From: Chloroflexi bacterium HGW-Chloroflexi-3
GTDB taxonomy: Bacteria; Chloroflexota; Anaerolineae; Anaerolineales; Anaerolineaceae
Assembly: GCA_002842045.1 (NCBI GenBank)
Contig: PHBX01000027.1
Location: forward strand, 1 to 45,459
Direction of reading: 5' to 3'
Length of the DNA: 45,459 bases
In this document: one piece after another, positions 25,366 through 34,463 of the stretch
How the letters are laid out: every line of letters begins with the position of its first letter
Position numbering within the stretch: the first letter of the stretch is position 1
Translations under genes and position numbers: made by a program
The notes under the pieces: model-generated
Database searches by the model: none
Told to the model about the DNA's origin: nothing
Seen by the model: only the letters and a program-made list of their open reading frames with translations

Positions 25366-27780
25366 TCATGGATGAGGCGTATCAGGTCCGCCTATCTTGA
25401 CATGCACCCTAACCCTACGCACGGTTTCAGGTGGCAGAGGAACGACCGTACCTTGAATGACCTGGCCATCCACTTCCAGCTGCACCTTATTACCCTGCCC
25501 CACTCTTTCGACCTGGATCTCATAGTGCACACCCCGGAAATACCGCATGGCAGTGAAACCTTTCCATGTTGAAGGGATGACCGGTACCAAACGCAATCCA
25601 TCCAGCTCCGGCTGGATGCCAAGGATGTAACGGGTGGCACTATAGTATGCCCAAGCCGCAGCACCGGTGAGCCAAGTGGTACGGGCGTTACCAGCACGGG
25701 GTGAATAGGTTGAGTAGGTGGTCTGAGCCTGGACATAGGGTTCACATTGACGCAGTTCAGCACGTGTGTTGTAGGCCGCAGGCATAAAGGCACGATAGGT
25801 TGCATAGGCCCGATCGCCATGCCCCAGCATGCACTCGGCAATCACACCCCAGCCCTGCATATGATTAAAAATGCCGGCATTTTCCTTTATGCCCGGGTTG
25901 AAGACAACGGCTCGCATCACGTCTACGGGTGTCTCAACAAAAGCCGGTGCAGCCAGCATCAATCCATAAGGCGTGGCCAGATGCTGTTGAACCGCCTCCA
26001 TGCATTTTTCAGCCTGTTCAGGCATGGCAGCACCGCTGATAACCGACCAGACCTGGGTATTCAGATAGACTTTACCCTCTGGGTAGTTTCTGGATCCATA
26101 AACGATGCCGTCTTCGGTGATTGCCCAGATAAACCAATCCCCATCCCAGGCACAAGCCTGAATGCGGGAGTCGAGCACATCTCGCTCTGCAAGTGCCCAG
26201 GCGTTTTCTTCTCGTTCGTTAAGTTTTTCAGAAATATCGGCATAGACTGTAAGTCCAAGACGCAACTGGAAGGCGACAAAAAGACTTTCTCCATAGAAAC
26301 CAAGTCGGAGGCAATCGTTCCAATCGGCGGAGAGACCGCAAGGCAGACCGTGGGCACCGGTGCGGGTGAGATTGAAGAGGAGGGCTCGTTTGAGATGGCC
26401 AAACACAGTATCTTCTCCCTCATCAGCAAAGGGGACAATTTTGCGATAGAAATCCAGATATCCTACTTCATTGACATATGCCGGGATGGAATTGAAGAAC
26501 CAGAGACAATCATCTGAGCGCAGTTCCTCCTCGGGGGTAGGTGGTTCGTGTCCAGGGCGATGCTCGAAAGGTTTGACGATGGGCATGGCTCCTCCGTTGG
26601 AAAGCTGGCCGGTGAGCATCAGCTCAAGACGTTTACCAGCTTCTTCAGGGATGGCTGACACAACCCCCAGGACATCCTGGACTGAATCGCGGAAACCAAG
26701 ACCATCACGCTCACCGTTGTACACAAGGCTGGCAGCGCGTGACCAGGCATAGGCAATCAGCGCATTGTAGGGACCCCAGACATTGACCATTGCATCGAAT
26801 TCGGGGTCAGGGGTGTGAACGACGAGGTTTTCCAACTTGGAATGCCAGCTGGATTTAAGGACTTGCAGTTCGTGCTCAGCCCGCGCGAGGGTGCCAAACT
26901 CAGACACGGTTTGCCTGCCGAAGCTGCGGGCATCACCAATTCCAAGCAGGACAAGCAGTTCGCGGCTTTCGCCCGCAGCAAGCAGTAGATTGGATTGCAG
27001 AGTCCCGCAGGCATTATCCCCATAGGCCTGGCTGTTGCTGCAGAAACCTTTCTCCAGTGCTAGGGGTTTCTGGTAGCTACCATAGGTGCCCAAAAAAGCC
27101 TGCCGGCTGGTATCATAAGCCGCCAGATCCGCACCAACCAAAGCCATCCAGTTCTGTCCAGCCTGATCACCTGGACTTTCAAGTCCGGTGTTTTTAATGA
27201 GGTTGTCATGGTAGACTACGCGCAGCATATTCTCCGAGATCAACTCCCCCTTGATGATGAAGAGTGAATACTGCAAATTGACCTGATCCTGGTTGGTATC
27301 CCACTGGTTGGTAAATTCGCAATATGTGAATACAGAAAGCCTGCGGGGCACAGGGGATTTATTGGTCAGCTTTAAGCGCCAGTATTCAAAGTGCTGCCCA
27401 AGAGGAACAAAATAGGTGCTCTCAGTCGCAATGCCGTCATATTCGGAAGTGATGACAGTATAGGCAGTACCATGACGGCAGGTACCGTAGTACTTGTCCA
27501 TCGGTTTGCCCACCGGCTGCCAGGAAGCTGACCAGTAGTCCCCACTTTGCTGATCCTTGATATAAAAGTAGCGACCGGGTTGGTCCATGGGGATACTATT
27601 GAAGCGCAGGCGCAGAAAGCGTCCTTTAGCACCAGATCTAAAGAACCCATAACCTCCCGCATTATTGGTGATGACAGCACCATACTCAGTGGAACCAAGA
27701 TAGTTACTCCAGGATTGTGGCGTGTCCATCCGGGTGATCACATACTCTTTAGCTTTCTCGTCAAAAAAACCGTACTGCAT
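25366..27780 (-). CDS. GH94 glycoside phosphorylase of undetermined specificity
   Basis: This is an 804-residue cytoplasmic enzyme of the cellobiose phosphorylase family, with no signal peptide. The N-terminal beta-sandwich (about 1-280) starts MQYGFFDEKAKEYVITRMDT. The (alpha/alpha)6 barrel follows, with GLGFRDSVQDVLG, RSDDCLWF, and the ADWNDC motif (485-490) that holds the catalytic acid. It differs from the neighbour at 28978-31482 in key substrate-loop regions (STEYGAVITNNAGGYGF, HEPPTPEEELRSDDC), so it probably acts on a different disaccharide or oligosaccharide. Similarity to the cellobionic-acid phosphorylase type is possible but from memory only. AAGGAG precedes the ATG. It is the last gene of the locus. 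Confidence 0.88.
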   Translation of the reverse strand: MQYGFFDEKAKEYVITRMDTPQSWSNYLGSTEYGAVITNNAGGYGFFRSGAKGRFLRLRFNSIPMDQPGRYFYIKDQQSGDYWSASWQPVGKPMDKYYGTCRHGTAYTVITSEYDGIATESTYFVPLGQHFEYWRLKLTNKSPVPRRLSVFTYCEFTNQWDTNQDQVNLQYSLFIIKGELISENMLRVVYHDNLIKNTGLESPGDQAGQNWMALVGADLAAYDTSRQAFLGTYGSYQKPLALEKGFCSNSQAYGDNACGTLQSNLLLAAGESRELLVLLGIGDARSFGRQTVSEFGTLARAEHELQVLKSSWHSKLENLVVHTPDPEFDAMVNVWGPYNALIAYAWSRAASLVYNGERDGLGFRDSVQDVLGVVSAIPEEAGKRLELMLTGQLSNGGAMPIVKPFEHRPGHEPPTPEEELRSDDCLWFFNSIPAYVNEVGYLDFYRKIVPFADEGEDTVFGHLKRALLFNLTRTGAHGLPCGLSADWNDCLRLGFYGESLFVAFQLRLGLTVYADISEKLNEREENAWALAERDVLDSRIQACAWDGDWFIWAITEDGIVYGSRNYPEGKVYLNTQVWSVISGAAMPEQAEKCMEAVQQHLATPYGLMLAAPAFVETPVDVMRAVVFNPGIKENAGIFNHMQGWGVIAECMLGHGDRAYATYRAFMPAAYNTRAELRQCEPYVQAQTTYSTYSPRAGNARTTWLTGAAAWAYYSATRYILGIQPELDGLRLVPVIPSTWKGFTAMRYFRGVHYEIQVERVGQGNKVQLEVDGQVIQGTVVPLPPETVRRVRVHVKIGGPDTPHP

Positions 27781-27808
27781 GTGTACTCCTTCTAAAACAA
27801 AATGGAGA

Positions 27809-27964
27809 TCAGGACCACCACTCTGGTAGTTCCTGCCTGGCTGTTGTTTGGATAAATTCCCTTTTCAGGGGTGCCAAGGCGCAATAGGCAGAATTCTCTA
27901 CCCCTGTATCACGGTTCTCAACCAGGAGGATGTAGGTAAAGATATCAAGTAACTGCGCTTTCAT
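27809..27964 (-). CDS. 51-residue small protein between GH5 and GH94
   Basis: This short frame fills most of the gap between the GH5 and GH94 genes. Its ATG lies one base after the GH5 stop (TAAAATG), the same close coupling used elsewhere in this locus. It begins MKAQLLDIFTYILLVENRDT and ends RQELPEWWS. There is no transmembrane segment or signal peptide; the first half looks helical. A GGCAGG a few bases upstream may serve as ribosome site. I do not recognise the family. It could be a real small protein acting with the phosphorylase or hydrolase, or a leader-type ORF affecting GH94 translation. Confidence 0.5.
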   Translation of the reverse strand: MKAQLLDIFTYILLVENRDTGVENSAYCALAPLKREFIQTTARQELPEWWS

Positions 27965-27965
27965 T

Positions 27966-28976
27966 TTATGCCTGCCTTTGTGAAATCATTTGTACAAGCG
28001 CCTCATTGACAACCTCACCTCTGCGATCGACAAGACCAAAGTCCATTGCTTTGTAGGACCACACTGCCCAACCGATGCCGTGCTCGGAGAAAAGGGAAAG
28101 CATATCACGGGTCCAATTGATACGGGTGGCCATGGGGGCGCAGTCAATGACCCCAAACTCACCACAATAGAGCGTTTTACCCGTCTTTTCCATAAAATCC
28201 AGGGCCGGCTGGAGAGCAGCCTTCAAGAAACAACGGTCCATGGTTTTCCCTATCGCTTCTTTCCCAAAATAATCGATATCGGGATAGGGGCCAGGATAAC
28301 CAACAGCGTGCTCAAGGTTTTCAAGCACCGGTACCCAATATGCATGTTGATGGGTCACAACCATCGGATGATAGTAATGGAAGGTGTAAAGGATGCGTTC
28401 GTCCTCGTAAAGTTCAAGATACTGAAGCTGGTCAGGCTTGTTGTGGTGATTGCTTCCCAACATGATACATCGTGCAGGATCCATGGCATGAATAGCCGAT
28501 ATGACCTCCCCTACAAGCAGATTCCAGGGGGCCGAGTCTGGCAGCATGACCTCGTTCAGCAGCTCAAAGGCAAGGTTTTCGACACCATGAAAATGTTCGG
28601 TCAGGGTCGTCCACAGATGCAGAAAACGTTGACTGAGGGCTGGGTCATTGAAGAGTGATGCTTCCTTCCAACAATCAAAGACATAACCAGGTGCCTTATG
28701 CAGGTCAATGAGCAGCTTGAGGTTGTATTTCTGGCACCAAGCAAGGCAACGATCAAGATAGGCAAAGCCGGTAATCGTGAAGTCCCCCGCAGGCTGTTTC
28801 TCTTCAAGGATGGGATAATCCACCGGCAGGCGAACATGGTCCATGCCCCAATCAGCAATTCGTGCAATATCGGCATCTTGAATAAAGGTGCTGAAGTGGT
28901 CGTGATCAAAGGTATGGTACTGGGAAAGCCAGCCACCCAGGTTGATTCCCTTCTGTAGTTTAAGCCCAGTGTTCAT
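27966..28976 (-). CDS. cytoplasmic GH5 beta-glucanase/beta-glucosidase
   Basis: This is a 336-residue GH5 (clan A) enzyme. I start at ATG 28976, two bases past the upstream GH94 stop, with GAGGT before it; the longer frame to 29195 would be antisense-like sequence within the upstream gene. It opens KLQKGINLGGWLSQY, then has DHVRLPVDYP, LLIDLHKAPG, the acid/base Glu142 in FELLNEVMLPD, HYYHPMVVTHQ, and the nucleophile Glu273 in TLYCGEFGVID. There is no signal peptide, so it acts on imported oligosaccharides, resembling exo-beta-1,3-glucanase or glucosidase types rather than a secreted cellulase. Exact specificity is not readable. Confidence 0.88.
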   Translation of the reverse strand: MNTGLKLQKGINLGGWLSQYHTFDHDHFSTFIQDADIARIADWGMDHVRLPVDYPILEEKQPAGDFTITGFAYLDRCLAWCQKYNLKLLIDLHKAPGYVFDCWKEASLFNDPALSQRFLHLWTTLTEHFHGVENLAFELLNEVMLPDSAPWNLLVGEVISAIHAMDPARCIMLGSNHHNKPDQLQYLELYEDERILYTFHYYHPMVVTHQHAYWVPVLENLEHAVGYPGPYPDIDYFGKEAIGKTMDRCFLKAALQPALDFMEKTGKTLYCGEFGVIDCAPMATRINWTRDMLSLFSEHGIGWAVWSYKAMDFGLVDRRGEVVNEALVQMISQRQA

Positions 28977-28977
28977 A

Positions 28978-31482
28978 TCAACAGACCTCAACCTGCACCA
29001 ATACTTCAGCCTTGGATGTTGGTGGGAGAGGAATGACGTGCCCTGCAAGCAGCTGTCCATCCACGCGCAGACTGACCTGGTTGCCAGACCCCGTGCGGTG
29101 TACTTGGATCCGGTAGGTCGTGCCACGGAATTGGCGCACGGCTTCGAAGCCTTGCCAGGATGAAGGCATGACGGGGCTGATGGCAAGACCGTCATGGGTG
29201 GGCCGTATGCCGAGGATATGCTGGGTGATGGCTGTATAACTCCAGGCAGCCGTGCCGGTCAGCCAGGAGTTTTTAGCCTCGCCATGGGTAGGTGCGTCCC
29301 TGCCAGCAATCATCTGGGCATATACATACGGTTCGCTGCGATGGACTTCGCTTATTGCTTCCCGGGCAGAGGGGTTGATGCGCTGGTAATAATCAAAAGC
29401 ACGGTCACCCCTACCGATCTTCGTTTCGGCAATCATGATCCATGGATTGTTATGACAGAAGATGCTGGCATTCTCCTTGTAGCCTGGTGGGTAGGAGGAG
29501 ATTTCACCCAGATGCAAGTAGTACTGGGAATAAGCTGGTTGCATCATGACAATCCCGTGCTCCGTTGCCAGATGGTCGGCAACGGCATCAAGTGCCTGTT
29601 CAGCCCTGCCATCCTCCAGTCCAAGCCCTGCCATGATACAGATCCCCTGCGGCTCGATAAAGATCTGGCCTTCCTGGTTCAGTTTCGACCCGATTGGTTG
29701 TCCAAAGGCATCATAGGCACGTCGGAACCAGTTCCCATCCCAAGCTGAAGACCAAACGGCTTCTTCCATCTCGGCTGCATTTTTCGCATAAAAACCGCCT
29801 GGATGCCTGATGAAAGTGTCTGCAGAACTTGGAGGGACATACCTCCTGGCCAGATCCTCCATCTCCTGACAGGCCAGAATAAAGAGCCCGGCAATAAAGA
29901 CAGATTCGGCCACCTTACCTACCTGATTAGCAGCCGTTTGAAAACTCTGTCCAGGTACATCCGAAAAGCAGTTCAGGTTCAGGCAGTCATTCCAGTCAGC
30001 ATGGCCGATCAAAGGCAACTGGTTTGGCCCAAGATGGTCCAGCGTATATTGAACAGCTCTTTGGAGGTGCTCATACAGGGGTGTCTCAGTGCCATCCAAA
30101 TTTTCATAGGGCACCAGTTCGTCCAGGACCGCATAATCACCCGTTTCCTTGATATAGGCTGAAACTCCTATCACCAACCAGAGGGGGTCATCATTGAATC
30201 CGGATCCGACATCATTGTTACCGCGTTTGGTGAGGGGTTGGTATTGATGGAAGGCACCCCCATCAGCCAACTGGGTAGCGGCCAGTTCGAGAATACGTTC
30301 TCGGGAACGATGAGGAACCAGGTGAACGAAACCAAACAAATCCTGGTTGGAATCCCGGAATCCCATTCCACGCCCAACACCACTTTCAAAATAGGAGGCT
30401 GAACGGCTAATATTGAAGGTTATCATACACTGATAGGTGTTCCAGATATTGACCATGCGGTTGGTGTGTTCATCGGGTGTGGAAACCTGGAAGCTGGATA
30501 AGAGCTGATCCCAGTGATCTTTAAGATCACGAAAGGCTGTGGATACATTTTGGGGATTGAGGTAATACGAGATGACCGGCCAGACAGTCTTTTTGTTGAT
30601 GGTCTGTGAGTCAAATGGATCAAATTTTTCCGAGGCTTCATTTTCGTGATACCCGAGCAGGAAAATGATCGTCTTTCGTTCACCTGGTGCGAGCTGAAGG
30701 CGGAGATGGTGCGAACCCATAGGTTGCCAACCGTGTGCCGTTGAGTTGAAGGCCTGACCAGATTCCACAGCCAGGGGCACATCCCAGCCGCGATAGGCAC
30801 CCAGGAATGCTTCCCGCTGCGTGTCAAAACCTGTTAGGGGTTCAGAACAGGAAAAATATGCGAAATGGTTTCTTCGTTCACGATACTCTGTTTTATGAAA
30901 GATCGTACTTCCTTCCAACGAGAAACCTTCCGTGGCGGGTTTTAAAACCGGCACCTCAACCTCGCCTGTGTTGAAATTACGCTGGTAGTTAGTGGCGTCA
31001 TCCCAGGCATCCCAAAGCGCAAACTCAACAGCTGAAAAAAGACCAAGCATGGCGATTTGCTCCCGATGGTTTACCAGGTTCAGCTGCCAGACTTCAAGGG
31101 AGGCGCCGAGTGGGACAAAGTAACATATCTCGGCCTCAATCCCTTTCTTTTCTGAAAGGATCCTCGTATATCCCATTCCATGCCGGCACTCATACCTGTC
31201 GAGTTTTGTCCGGGTCGGCATCCAGGATGGCGACCAGAACTGACCACTGATCTCATCTTGCAGGTACAGATACCTGCCGCCCATATCTAGGGGCACATTG
31301 TTGTAGCGAAAGCGGGTCAGACGCCTCAGGCGGGCATCCTTGTAAAAGGAATAACCTCCCGCTGTGTTGGAGATAAGCCCAAAGAAGTCCTGGTTGCCCA
31401 GATAATTGATCCATGGTAAAGGCGTATCCGCCCGGGTGATCACATATTCACGGTTTTCATCATCGAAGTATCCAAAACGCAT
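28978..31482 (-). CDS. cellobiose phosphorylase (GH94)
   Basis: This is an 834-residue cytoplasmic enzyme that splits cellobiose with phosphate into glucose 1-phosphate and glucose. It follows the known cellobiose phosphorylases closely along the whole chain: MRFGYFDDENREYVITRADT, TEYRERRNHFAYF, MVNIWNTYQCMITFNISRSA, GRGMGFRDSNQDLFGFVHLV, FHQYQPLTKRGNNDVGSGFN, HADWNDCLNLNCFS (ADWND at 495-499, with the catalytic acid), YPPGYKENASIFCHNNPW and EAKNSWLTGTAAW. Length matches the roughly 820-residue family norm. The ATG at 31482 is chosen because the upstream extension to 31647 lies within the GH3 gene. GH5 starts right after its stop, so both are co-translated. Confidence 0.93.
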   Translation of the reverse strand: MRFGYFDDENREYVITRADTPLPWINYLGNQDFFGLISNTAGGYSFYKDARLRRLTRFRYNNVPLDMGGRYLYLQDEISGQFWSPSWMPTRTKLDRYECRHGMGYTRILSEKKGIEAEICYFVPLGASLEVWQLNLVNHREQIAMLGLFSAVEFALWDAWDDATNYQRNFNTGEVEVPVLKPATEGFSLEGSTIFHKTEYRERRNHFAYFSCSEPLTGFDTQREAFLGAYRGWDVPLAVESGQAFNSTAHGWQPMGSHHLRLQLAPGERKTIIFLLGYHENEASEKFDPFDSQTINKKTVWPVISYYLNPQNVSTAFRDLKDHWDQLLSSFQVSTPDEHTNRMVNIWNTYQCMITFNISRSASYFESGVGRGMGFRDSNQDLFGFVHLVPHRSRERILELAATQLADGGAFHQYQPLTKRGNNDVGSGFNDDPLWLVIGVSAYIKETGDYAVLDELVPYENLDGTETPLYEHLQRAVQYTLDHLGPNQLPLIGHADWNDCLNLNCFSDVPGQSFQTAANQVGKVAESVFIAGLFILACQEMEDLARRYVPPSSADTFIRHPGGFYAKNAAEMEEAVWSSAWDGNWFRRAYDAFGQPIGSKLNQEGQIFIEPQGICIMAGLGLEDGRAEQALDAVADHLATEHGIVMMQPAYSQYYLHLGEISSYPPGYKENASIFCHNNPWIMIAETKIGRGDRAFDYYQRINPSAREAISEVHRSEPYVYAQMIAGRDAPTHGEAKNSWLTGTAAWSYTAITQHILGIRPTHDGLAISPVMPSSWQGFEAVRQFRGTTYRIQVHRTGSGNQVSLRVDGQLLAGHVIPLPPTSKAEVLVQVEVC

Positions 31483-31504
31483 CGTGTTTTTCCTTATTTC
31501 AAAT

Positions 31505-33949
31505 TCATTTATGCTGTTCCAACAAAGTGACAAGTCCTTTGAGCCTGATGTCGCGGGAAGAAGAACATACCAGAATTTCAAAATCACCCGGCTCTGCCAC
31601 CCATGCTTCAAGGGAAGGATCATAGTAAGCCAGAGCCTGAGAATCAAGACTCATTGTGATGGTTCTGGTCTCCCCGACATTCAGAAACACCTTTGTAAAG
31701 GCTTTCAGCTCTTTTACCGGCCGTGGCAGGCGTGCCTTCAGATCCCGAACATACAGTTGTGCCACCTCCTTGCCTGCCGCGGCGCCTGTGTTCGAAAGAT
31801 CAAATGAAACCTGGAGTACATTATCGGGTCCGATTTTATCACTGGAAAAGTGCAGGTCTGAATACACAAAATTGGTATAAGACAATCCATACCCGAAAGG
31901 ATAGAGCGGCTGGATGTTCTTCTTATCATAATAGCGGTAGCCAACATAAATCCCCTCACCGTATAAGACTTTCCCGTTTTCTCCCGGGAAGTTAATGAAA
32001 GCAGGATTGTCTTCAAGGCGGACCGGGAAGGTGGTCGGTAGCTTACCAGAAGGGCTTACATCACCAAAGATCACATCCGAGAGGGCATGCCCGATCTCCT
32101 GGCCTGGATACCAGAGCTGCAAAACTGCAGAAACTTCATCCACCCAGGGCATTTCCAGGGGTGATCCTGCATTCAATGCGATCACAGTATTCTTGTTGGA
32201 TGCCACTATACGAGAAATAAGTTCATTCTGCTGGCCAGGCAGGCGCATATCCACCCGGTCGAATCCCTCGCTTTCCCATTCGTTGGTCAGACCTGCCACA
32301 ATCAGGACCGCGTCCGCTTCCCTAGCCATCGTTTCTGCTAAAGTAATCGGATCTTCTGGCATTGGGGGAAGGAGCGCAAGACGCACCATGCGCCAGTCAG
32401 TTTCTCCTGCCCAGGCATATTCCACGATGATCTCACGGGGAATACCCTTATCACAATCCAGTAGCACCCGGGCGGTTTCCCATTCTTCAGGACCCTGGTA
32501 TTTTTTGAAAGACAACTGGTCAACCCCATCCACAAGCAGGCGCCCACACCCGATGCACTGCAAACCAAAAGTATAGATCCCACTTTCCGGGGGAACAAAT
32601 TGGGCCTGCATGCGTAGAGAAAAGTGTTCCAGACCTGGCGCTGGACTTTCATTGCCGAACCAGGAGAGACTGGTGCGCTGAAGCTTTCTCTCCAGAACGG
32701 GTTCACCCGCCAAATCTGTGTTATCAAAAACGCTGAAATTCAGACCTGGATCTCCATTCTTGTCCAGGAATAATTGGGGGTCTGCTGCCGGAAGATTGCG
32801 ATGGCTCACACAGCCAATGGTGTAAGTTACTTCAATCTCCGTTCCAACGCGCTCCTGGATGGCCTGCAGGGGTGAAACCACATAGTGGGGATTGACATGG
32901 GCACTCCCACCGCCAACGATCTGCGGATGTGCGGCGTTTTCACCAATAACAAGTAGTTTTTTAACCTGCAGCGGGTTCAAAGGCAGGAGACCATCATTCT
33001 TCAAAAGGACGATTGATTCGGCAGCTGCTTCTCGGATCAGCTTGCGATGTTCAGGCCGATCATCGGCTCTTTCCGGCATGAATTCAGGGCGTTCGAAAGC
33101 GCCCACCCGTTCAATCGTTAGTAATATCCTGCGCACTTTATCGTCAATATCCGATTCATCGATCAACCCTCGTTCGAGAGCGTCTCTAACATGCTCTGTT
33201 GAAGCCCAGCGAGCGGGACCGGGCATTTCAATATCCAATCCACCCCTGGCTGTGCTGGGATCGTAGGTGCCAAACCAATCCGAAATGACAATTCCATCAA
33301 AACCCCATTTTTTCTTGAGAATACTCTTGAGCAGATAATCATTAGCATTGGCATAAATGCCGTTGATGCGGTTGTAGGAAGACATGAGCGACCAGGGCTT
33401 GGCCTTCTGGATAGCAATGCGGAATGGTTCGAGGTAAATTTCATGCAAGGGTCTTTCCTGAACCTCTGAACTGATGCTTTGGCGTTCTTGTTCCTGATCA
33501 TTGCAGACAAAATGCTTGATGCAGGCTCCCACCCCATTCTTTTGCAATCCCTGGATATAAGCAGAGGCCATCTGACCGCTCAAATAAGGATCTTCAGAAT
33601 AACATTCGAAATTGCGACCGGCGATCGGTGAGCGGTGGATATTCACGGTCGGTGCAAGCAGGATATGTGCAGATTTAGACTTGACCTCTTCGGCCAGCGC
33701 CTGTCCGACCCTTTCCACCAGTTCAATATTCCAGGTAGCTCCCAGAGCAGATCCGCAGGGGAAGCAGGCTGAAGTTGGGCTATAATTGTCCGTCACGCCG
33801 CGGACGCCGTTTGGACCATCCGAAACCCGGATGGACGGAATTCCCAAGCGCTCCACCGGCGTGGTATGCCACATGTCTGCACCGGCCAGCAAAGAAATTT
33901 TCTCTTCCACAGTCATTTGTTTTAGCAGATTTTCTAAGTTGCTTGTCAT
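31505..33949 (-). CDS. cytoplasmic GH3 beta-glucosidase with PA14 domain
   Basis: This is an 814-residue GH3 enzyme: (alpha/beta)8 domain (about 1-300) with VSDGPNGVRG, KHFVCNDQEQERQS and nucleophile Asp224 in GIVISDWFGTYD; a second domain interrupted by a PA14 insert (about 385-540, with YTFGLQCIGCGRLLVDGVDQ); and a C-terminal fibronectin-III-like domain (LSYTNFVYSDLHFS...NTGAAAGKEVAQLYV). This layout is that of KmBglI/DesR-type beta-glucosidases, in which PA14 limits the active site to short substrates. There is no signal peptide, so it is intracellular. ATG at 33949 follows GAGGA; the frame to 34069 overlaps the upstream fragment and is rejected. It complements the phosphorylases by plain hydrolysis. 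Confidence 0.93.
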   Translation of the reverse strand: MTSNLENLLKQMTVEEKISLLAGADMWHTTPVERLGIPSIRVSDGPNGVRGVTDNYSPTSACFPCGSALGATWNIELVERVGQALAEEVKSKSAHILLAPTVNIHRSPIAGRNFECYSEDPYLSGQMASAYIQGLQKNGVGACIKHFVCNDQEQERQSISSEVQERPLHEIYLEPFRIAIQKAKPWSLMSSYNRINGIYANANDYLLKSILKKKWGFDGIVISDWFGTYDPSTARGGLDIEMPGPARWASTEHVRDALERGLIDESDIDDKVRRILLTIERVGAFERPEFMPERADDRPEHRKLIREAAAESIVLLKNDGLLPLNPLQVKKLLVIGENAAHPQIVGGGSAHVNPHYVVSPLQAIQERVGTEIEVTYTIGCVSHRNLPAADPQLFLDKNGDPGLNFSVFDNTDLAGEPVLERKLQRTSLSWFGNESPAPGLEHFSLRMQAQFVPPESGIYTFGLQCIGCGRLLVDGVDQLSFKKYQGPEEWETARVLLDCDKGIPREIIVEYAWAGETDWRMVRLALLPPMPEDPITLAETMAREADAVLIVAGLTNEWESEGFDRVDMRLPGQQNELISRIVASNKNTVIALNAGSPLEMPWVDEVSAVLQLWYPGQEIGHALSDVIFGDVSPSGKLPTTFPVRLEDNPAFINFPGENGKVLYGEGIYVGYRYYDKKNIQPLYPFGYGLSYTNFVYSDLHFSSDKIGPDNVLQVSFDLSNTGAAAGKEVAQLYVRDLKARLPRPVKELKAFTKVFLNVGETRTITMSLDSQALAYYDPSLEAWVAEPGDFEILVCSSSRDIRLKGLVTLLEQHK

Positions 33950-33974
33950 TTCTATCCTCACATCAATTATTGGA

Positions 33975-34442
33975 TTAATCAGGGACTTGCGGCAAGTGGT
34001 CCAGGATGATGTCGATTTGGGCTTCATCACCTGCCGGTACAAAATTCGTGATACAGACAAATAAACCATTGTCCGGATTACTGCGGTTTAGTGTGTGCCA
34101 GAGAAATCCAGCCTGCATGCTCACTTGATCAACCTGATCTTCTCTGGTGTGCTGAGAGGATGGAGCACCGAGCCCTGCAACTGACCAGGGTACGCCATCG
34201 ATCAACAGCCAAAAATTATGTCCCGATCTGGTATTGTGCAGATCTTCGACAGTAACCGGACACATAAGGAAGGCATCCTGGCCTGATTTTGCATCCCCAT
34301 GCAGGGTGGGTGTGATCGAGGACATCATGCCCCGCGAGTTGTGAAGCGGGAAGTATAAATAGCTGGATCTTTGCGGATTCAGTAATTCAAATGTGCATTG
34401 ATGATCGATAAAGAACCATCCGGATGAGTGCCCAGTCTGCAT
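33975..34442 (-). pseudogene. truncated GH94-type protein: N-terminal domain only
   Basis: This 155-residue frame begins MQTGHSSGWFFIDHQCTFEL and aligns by eye with the N-terminal beta-sandwich of large GH94 enzymes. Recognisable family stretches are SSYLYFPLHNSRGMMSSITP, LHGDAKSGQDAFL, VTVEDLHNTRSGHNFWLLID, GVPWSVAG and ITNFVPAGDE. The family members run to about 900 residues and need the helical barrel for catalysis. Here the protein stops at HLPQVPD, just where the sandwich would continue. It has an intact start and ribosome site (GGGAG) 22 bases after the aldo/keto reductase, so it may still be translated. I read it as a deletion remnant. A free-standing carbohydrate-binding domain is the alternative. 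Confidence 0.68.
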
Positions 34443-34463
34443 ATCAAACTCCCAGGTGCCAGG

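Noticed and set aside
25747..26517. Plus-strand ORF of 256 codons
   Set aside because: It is wholly antisense to the GH94 gene and shows no domain. Long mirror frames are common opposite codon-biased genes.
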